Made by a program: the position numbers and the translations under genes
From: BM714 sp964484935
GTDB taxonomy: Bacteria > Bacillota > Clostridia > Peptostreptococcales > BM714
NCBI GenBank assembly: GCA_964484935.1
Contig: CAZAFW010000055.1
Coordinates: forward strand, 1-9,416
Direction: 5' to 3'
Length of the DNA: 9,416 bases
The notes under the pieces: model-generated
What the model was told of the DNA's origin: nothing
Database searches by the model: none
What the model saw: the letters and a program-made list of their open reading frames with translations, nothing else
Shown: positions 1-6,600 of the stretch, in pieces
Layout: each line of letters starts with the position of its first letter
Position numbering within the stretch: the stretch's first letter is position 1

Positions 1-36
1 GGAAACCGTTGCTCTATCCTGCTGAGCTATAGGTGC
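1..36 (-). tRNA. tRNA-Arg, 5' half, probable anticodon CCT (partial)
   Basis: Read on the minus strand, the sequence starts GCACCTA (acceptor strand), then TA, the D-stem GCTC, a D-loop with the invariant GG, and the closing GAGC. It continues with anticodon-stem strand ACGGT, loop TT, and the first two anticodon bases CC, where the window ends. That leaves CCN (Arg CCG/CCT, Gly CCC, Trp CCA). The body closely resembles bacterial tRNA-Arg, including an A in the D-loop at the place of the arginine identity base A20, so tRNA-Arg(CCT), reading AGG codons, is the best reading. The third anticodon base and the 3' half lie outside the window, so the isotype is inferred. Confidence 0.85.
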
Positions 37-53
37 ATGCAAAATCAATTACT

Positions 54-82
54 ATGATATGATTTTTTGTTGGCCTTGTCAA
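54..82 (-). promoter_or_regulatory. Promoter of the tRNA gene
   Basis: On the minus strand there is a perfect -35 box TTGACA (77-82), a 17-base spacer and a -10 box TATCAT (54-59, five of six consensus bases). The predicted transcription start is near 47, about ten bases before the mature tRNA 5' end at 36, which suits a tRNA promoter with a short leader. The promoter lies in the gap between the DUF1622 stop codon and the tRNA, so the tRNA need not depend on the upstream gene. Confidence 0.7.
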
Positions 83-95
83 CCTGCTGTTGGGA

Positions 96-440
96 CTAAA
101 TTTTATCCTTTCCCTTAATCTCTTTGTCAAGGAAAACGCTTATGATGGTTCTAATGACAACTATGGCTCCAAGTATAGTTATTTCCTCCATGGTGGGATC
201 GATTACGGTTCCTATTATATCGGCCACTATTAGGATTTCAAGCCCCAGCAGTATGTATGAACCAAGGGAGCGCCTCGCATCTTCGCGCCTGCTTGCCGAG
301 TCGGTCGCAGTCCGGTTAAAGATTTCTCCGTAAAGCCACTTTGCGAGACAGAAGAATACGCCCCATATTATTACCGCCAGCGCAATCGACCCTATTATCA
401 CCGACAAATCTCCCAAAAGCTTTTCAGGATATGAAATCAT
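96..440 (-). CDS. DUF1622 family small membrane protein
   Basis: The product of 114 residues is a predicted inner-membrane protein with three hydrophobic segments (roughly residues 10-33, 60-80 and 85-105). A basic, polar stretch rich in Arg, Ser and Asp lies between the first two. The pattern RRSLGSYILLGLEIL followed by ADIIGTV matches the DUF1622 family (COG4828), which has no established biochemical function. An upstream in-frame ATG at 482 would give 128 residues, but I choose the ATG at 440. It is preceded by a purine-rich GAGGGGTGG at a suitable distance, and a good candidate promoter (TATAAT at 463-468) lies inside the longer version, so transcripts from it could not carry the 482 start. 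The residues starting from 440 also look like the family's usual N-terminus. The gene is divergent from the glucan synthase and points towards the tRNA; no convincing terminator separates it from the tRNA. Family call is solid; function unknown. Confidence 0.85.
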   Translation of the reverse strand: MISYPEKLLGDLSVIIGSIALAVIIWGVFFCLAKWLYGEIFNRTATDSASRREDARRSLGSYILLGLEILIVADIIGTVIDPTMEEITILGAIVVIRTIISVFLDKEIKGKDKI

Positions 441-462
441 GCATACCACCCCTCTATCTTTG

Positions 463-491
463 ATTATACACTCGGCAAGCATTTTTATCCA
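463..491 (-). promoter_or_regulatory. Candidate promoter of the DUF1622 gene
   Basis: On the minus strand there is a perfect -10 box TATAAT (463-468), a 17-base spacer and TGGATA (486-491, four of six matches to TTGACA). The predicted start near 456 would give a leader of about 16 bases holding the GAGGGGTGG ribosome binding site (446-454) before the ATG at 440. The -35 box is weak, so this remains a prediction. Confidence 0.5.
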
Positions 492-530
492 GCCTTTGGA
501 ATGTCGTCTAATTCAATTGGATGGAATATT

Positions 531-559
531 TTCACATCCACAGGGTATACTTCTATACA
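531..559 (+). promoter_or_regulatory. Candidate promoter of the glucan synthase gene
   Basis: TTCACA (531-536, five of six consensus) is followed by a 17-base spacer and TATACA (554-559, four of six). The start site would be near 566, giving a leader of about 40 bases. A short perfect inverted repeat, GTATA-CTTC-TATAC (545-558), overlaps the putative -10 box and could be an operator half-site pair or chance in AT-rich DNA. This is the best plus-strand candidate between the divergent genes, but it is not strong. Confidence 0.35.
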
Positions 560-591
560 TAGAGAAAATACGGGATTAAGAAATATTCATT

Positions 592-599
592 GGGAAGTG
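592..599 (+). promoter_or_regulatory. Ribosome binding site that fixes the synthase start at ATG 605
   Basis: GGGAAGTG lies five bases before the ATG at 605. The frame is open further upstream to a TTG at 590, but that codon overlaps the start of this purine tract and has no good ribosome binding site of its own. Two more in-frame ATGs follow at 614 and 623 at less suitable distances. I therefore place the start at 605. Confidence 0.6.
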
Positions 600-604
600 T
601 TTTT

Positions 605-3600
605 ATGATAAACATGGAAGAAATGCGTTCACGTGCGGAAAAAACGGCAATTGAAAGCAGTTTCAAGTTCAAAAAGTATTCTTTGAGCAAGCTGCTTGAC
701 CGTTTGGAAAGAAACCATTCGGACATAGTCGATTTTTCGTCGGGCCTCTCCGACCTTGCTACGGGCGAGCGGGAGCTTTACCCGGGAAGCAATTGGATTC
801 TGGACAATTTCTACAAGATAGACGAACAGGTCAAACAATTGAAGCTGACCCTGGACAAGAGGCAGAAGATCCGCCTTGGAATTCTTGACGAATCAATCTT
901 CAGCGGTTATCCCCGCATATATCCCGCAGCCCTGAACCTTGTTGAAATCACAAGCGGCAATTTCAACGAGGACATAATAATCAACTATTTGAAGGCCTAT
1001 CAGAGCGCCAGCATCTTTTCCATGAGCGAACTGTGGATTTTCAACACCGTGCTCGTTTTAGCCGTCATTGAACGAATACGTGAAATTTCAGGAGACATCT
1101 ACCGCAATCAGCTCGAACGCGAAAAAGTCATGCGGCTCGATTTTGAAGACACTTTTTCTGCTCTAAACCAAATAAAGGAAGATATCGGAAACTCCCCCAT
1201 GGTGTCGTCTTCCTATGTGGAGTATCTGGTTCGGATAACCCGAAGGGAAAATGAGAAATACGAATACATATCCAGGTATCTTACGCACAAGCTCAGGGAA
1301 TACGACACGACCATAGAGAAAACGGTCGAACTGGCCCTTCGCACCCAGTCCTTACACAAGAATCAAATAGGCAACCTCATCACTTCGCTCAACAAGATAT
1401 CCCAATTGGATTGGAACAACATATTCGAATCGGTTTCCATTGTCGAGGGCATACTAAGGAAGGACCCCTCCGGAGTTTACCTGCAGATGGATTTCGAGTC
1501 GCGCGACCACTGCCGCCATGAAATCGAGGCATTCTCCAGAAGGTACGGTATAAACGAGACAAAGGTCGCCATGAAGCTTCTGGACTTGTCCGAGAAGGCT
1601 AAGGAGGATGGGAAGCCTTTAAGGGAGACCCATGTGGGATACTACCTGACTGAAAAGGGACGCGAAAAACTAATTTCACTTCTGGGCTTTGCGAGAAGGC
1701 GCGGCCGTTTCCACGACTTTCCGGCGTCGGCCTACCTTCTTCCCGTATTTCTGCTTACGCTTGCAGTAACAGGCCTATTCATATATGACATATCGAATAT
1801 TTTCGAATCAAACAGAAACGCAGTATTAGCGGGATTGGTACTCTTCATACCCATAAGCGAAATCATAATAAAATTTCTCAACTGGATTTTCCTGAAGGTT
1901 GTCCCTCCGGTATTTCTTCCCAAGCTAAGCCTTAAAAAAGGGATACCCGAAGAGTCCGCAACCATGGTGGTCATTCCATCCCTGATTGCAGCCGAAGAAA
2001 ACATAGGGGATCTTTTTGAAAAAATCGAAACATACTATCTTGGAAACAAAAGTGAAAACCTTTACTTTGCATTGCTGGGAGAATTCAAGGACGCGGACAG
2101 CGAATTCACGGAAGAAGACAATGCCATAATAAAAAGCGCCCTCGGCCAAGCCGCAAGGCTCAACAAAAAGTATTCGCCGGAGAAGGACACTTTCTTCTAT
2201 TTTCAAAGAAAGCGCCTTTTCAATGCCCGCCAGAAAAAATGGATTTGCTGGGAACGGAAGAGGGGCTCTCTCACCGAACTTGGAAATCTTCTTTCCGGAA
2301 GCGGCGAAACATCCCATTTAGTAATCTCGCCTGATATTTCAAACCTCAAATCAAAAATACGATACATAATAACCCTCGACGAAGACACACAGCTTCCAAT
2401 GGACTCAGCCAAAAAACTCATAGGAACAATTTCCCACCCCCTCAACCAAGCCATCTTCAATCCAGAAAAAGGGCGTGTGGAGGAAGGATACGGATTCATA
2501 CAGCCAAGCGTGAGCATAAGCGTAAGCAGCTCCAACGCTTCCCGCTTCACGCACATATATGCCAGAAACACAGGAATAAGCATCTATTCGGAAAACATAT
2601 CCGATTTGTACCAAGACATGTTCAACGAGGGAATCTTCATGGGAAAGGGTATTTACGACCTTCCCCTATTCAACAAGGTGCTTACTGACGCAATACCCGA
2701 GAACCGGGTCCTTAGCCACGACCTCTTGGAAGGCAGCCATATAAGGGCGGCATTCGCAACCGACATCGAGCTTGTGGACAACCACCCCACGAGGTATTTT
2801 TCTTACATAATGCGACTGCACAGGTGGGTTAGGGGGGACTGGCAGCTTCTGCCATGGCTGAGGTCGAGAATTGTAAACAAGCAGGGGAAAAGGACGGCAA
2901 ATCCCTTGTCGGCTCTGTCCAAGTGGAAAATACTCGACAACCTCAGGCGCAGCCTATACACCATATCCCTCTTTGTGCTGATAATCGGCTCTATGACATT
3001 TTTGCCCGGCTCTCCATGGCGCTGGCTTTCTATCGCCTTTTTATCCATGTTCCTCCCTCTTTTGCTCGAGATAGCGGATTCCGCATTCTCCAGGCGGCAC
3101 CAGACTCCCAACAGGCTGTACTCGCGAAGCGGCAAGGTCAAGTTCGGTTTGAAGGGAACTCTGCAGTATTTGCTCCTGCAAACGGTCTTTCTTCCCTACG
3201 AGGCTTATGTGACGGCCGAGGCGATATGCATATCGCTTTTCAGGCTTGTCATTTCCAAGAACAACATGCTCGAATGGGTAACGGCTTCTTTGTCCGAAAA
3301 AGAAAAGCTGCCCGCCCTTTCGCATTTCATAAGAAAGATGTGGATTGTTTTTGCGGAGGTTCTGCTCTTTCTATTGCTTGTCGCCTTTGCCGGCAAGGGG
3401 GCATCGGCCCTTCCCTGGATTTTTGCTGCCATTTGGCTCTGTTCTCCATTCATAGCCTTTACGCTTGGCTCAAGAAAGCCTGCAGAGCCGCTTGTGCCTG
3501 ATGAGGACGCAGCCTATCTGCGCCTTGAGGCCAGAAGAATATGGGCCTTCTATGAGGACCTTGCGCAAAAGAGCCACAACTATCTTCCCCCTGACAACAT

Positions 3601-6600
3601 TCAAATATACCCTCCAAGAGACGCCGCCAACCGTACTTCGCCCACAAATATAGGCCTTATGCTTCTTGCCGCCGTTTCTGCGAGGGACATGGGCTATCTT
3701 TCCATAACAAGGATGGTCATAGTAATAAAACGCCTTCTCGAAACCGTCTCGAAAATGGAGAAATGGAACGGCCACCTCTACAATTGGTACAACACAAACG
3801 ACCTTTCGGTCCTCCGGCCCAGATACATTTCAACCGTTGACAGCGGCAATTTCATAGGCTACCTTATAACCCTGAAACAAAGCCTTGAAGAATACCGCGA
3901 CAAGCCCCCAATTGACGACGACATAGTTCAAGGGCTCAGGGAAACCTGCGAGATAAGCGGAAGCGTTGACGAAAACATACGCGAAATACTCGAGGATTTC
4001 GGAAGCATCAAAGGAAAGGAAGCCCACGAATGGAAAGCCTTTCTCGACAAAATAGTTGCATACGAAAAGACTGCCAGCACCTGTTCGAAAAAAATTAAAA
4101 CAACCGTTCAGGAGCTATTGTCGGAGTACGACAATTACTACACCGTCATAATATATCCCGAGGACATTGCAGATTCAGAACATCCCGCTTACAGCGAAAT
4201 AATTGAAGACACACGGCATCTGAGAATGGACCTGAGCCTTTCCGAGCTTCGCTCCAAATACAATGACATGATTTTCAAGATAAGAAAGAAAAAAACCAAA
4301 GCGGAAAACGAAAGTGAAAAATCTGCACTAATCAAGCTCGAGAACAAGCTCAAGGCAATACTTTGCAATTTGGACGAAGTTCTCCGCACCTTCGACCAGC
4401 TGAGCCATTTGGCAGAAAATATTGTCGAACAAACGAATTTCGCTGCGCTCTATGACGAGAAGATACACCTGTTTTCCATAGGATACGATTGGGAAAACGA
4501 CTATCTCACTGAAAGCTACTACGACCTGATGGCGTCTGAGGCAAGGCAGACCAGCTTTCTTGCCATAGTCAAAAAGCAGGTGCCTCTAAAACACTGGTAC
4601 AAACTTGGAAGAACATTGACCTTGTCCGAAGGTTTCAGGGTTTTGGCGTCTTGGTCGGGAACAATGTTCGAGTATTTCATGCCCAACCTCATTTTAAAGA
4701 ACTACGAAAACACTCTATTCGACGAAACATACCACTCGGTCATCGAAAACCAGAAGCACTACGGAAAAAGCAAGAACAAGCCGTGGGGCCTTTCGGAATC
4801 CGCATATTACTATTTCGACATCGACCTCAATTACCAGTACAAGGCTTTCGGAGTACCCGGCCTGGGCTTTAAAAGGGGTCTTGTAAACGATTATGTCGTT
4901 TCCCCTTATGCTTCTTTCTTCGGCCTTCCTTTCGACCATCAGGCCGTGATTTCGAATTTGAAAATGCTGGAGTCAGAAGGCCTTATGGGCCCCTACGGTT
5001 TTTACGAATCAGTCGACTACACAAAAAACCGCACCGGCATGAAGGAGTCTGGTAAGATTGTGCAGGCGTACATGGCGCATCATTTGGGCATGAGTCTTGT
5101 TGCAATAAACAATTTCATAAATGGTTCGATAATGCAAAATCGATTCCATTCGGAACCGGTTGTCAAGATGGGCGCAAACATGCTGCAGGAAAAATTGCCG
5201 TTCCGAGTCATAATAACCCACGAACTGAAGGAAAAGGAAAAAATCACAAAGGAATACGCTCCAAAGGAAGTATTCATGACACGAGTCTTCAAGCAAGGCG
5301 TTCTGAGCTTCCCCCGCTGCCATGTGCTCTCAAACAAGGAGTACCATGTCATTGTGACAAACAACGGAGGAGGATACAGCCGATACAGAAACAAGATGGT
5401 GACCCGCTGGCGGGAAAACCTGCAAGGAAATTACCACGGACTGGCTTTCTATTTTAAGAATATGGAAGACAACGACGTATGGTCGGCCGGCTTTGAGCCC
5501 GTTTGTGCGAAAACGGACGACTACGAGGCTCGTTTTTCCCTCGAGAAAGCAGAGTATGTGCAGTCCCGCAAGGGAATAAACATACACATGGAAATATGGG
5601 TTTCACCTGAGGACAATGTGGAAGTGAGGCGTATATCTATCATCAACAAAAAGACCCGGCCTGTTGTGATCGAGACGACTAGCTACGCCGAAATTTCCCT
5701 CAACACCCAGGAAGCGGACGTGGCCCACAGGGCTTTTAGCAATCTTTTTGTAAACACTTCATTCGACCAGCAATCGGAAAGCCTGACGGCGATCAGAAAT
5801 CCGAGGGAGGAAAAGGATTCACCCCTTCACCTTTTCCATTCGGTTTCCTGCGAGGGCCATCCCTTTGGAAACACGCAGTATGAGACAGACAGAGTCAAGT
5901 TCATAGGAAGGGGCCGCAGCCTTTCCAACCCGGCGGCACTCGAAAAGGTTCTTGACAATTCTTCCGGAGTAGTGCTTGACCCGATTGTCAGCCTCAGAAA
6001 GAGCGTCCGCATAGACCCAACGCAGAAGGCAGTTTTGACCTTCGCAATGGGTGTGACGGAAAAGAGAGAGGAACTTCGCGGCCTTGTGGAAAAATACAAG
6101 AACCCCTACATGGTGCGCGAATTATCCGAACTTGCCACTATACAGGCACAAGTAGAGGCTGAATATCTGGACCTTTCGCAGGAAGAGGTCTTCCTCTTCC
6201 AGGACATGAGTTCGCAGATTCTTCATCTGAGCCCGCAGAAAAACCGGTATGAGCGCATAATAAAGCGAAACAGCAAGGGACAAAACAGCCTGTGGCCCTT
6301 CGGGATTTCGGGGGACTCCCCCATACTTCTGGCAAGCATCAAATGCCGCGAGAGTATGACTATCCTATGGAAACTTCTCAAAGCCAAGGAATATTGGCGC
6401 CTGAAGGGCATTTCCGTTGACCTTGTCATACTCAACCTTGAAGAATCGGGGTATTTCAAGGACATGGAAGAAGAGATAAAGAATATGACTTCCAGAAAAT
6501 TCGGTTACGCTTCCGACCCCAAATCGATGGGAGTATTCATATTAAACAGCGCCAAGCTTTCAAAAGAGGAAATTTCCCTGCTTTATGCCGCTTCGAGGAT

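Noticed and set aside
1..36. tRNA gene as an attachment site for an integrated element
   Set aside because: The 3' half of the tRNA, where such sites usually lie, is outside the window. No integrase or repeat of the tRNA end is visible here.
61..84. Hairpin GTTG/CAAC with an adjacent A/T run as a terminator
   Set aside because: The stem is only four base pairs, and on the minus strand the run is A rather than T. The same bases are better explained as the tRNA promoter -35 region.
124..333. 69-codon plus-strand frame antisense to DUF1622
   Set aside because: The opposite strand encodes a recognisable membrane-protein family; the plus-strand product is low-complexity and resembles nothing I know.
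590..604. TTG at 590 as the start of the glucan synthase
   Set aside because: The ribosome binding site for the ATG at 605 overlaps this codon, and nothing suitable lies upstream of the TTG.
1925..2583. Overlapping minus-strand open frames of 126-130 codons inside the synthase
   Set aside because: Antisense shadows of the coding frame; no domain, no ribosome binding site of note, and the sense strand encodes conserved GT84 motifs there.
2854..3501. 215-codon open frame on the plus strand in another reading frame of the synthase gene
   Set aside because: It lies wholly inside the GT84 membrane region, whose own frame is continuous with clear motifs. The alternative product has no recognisable domain, and its length is explained by the codon bias of the real gene.
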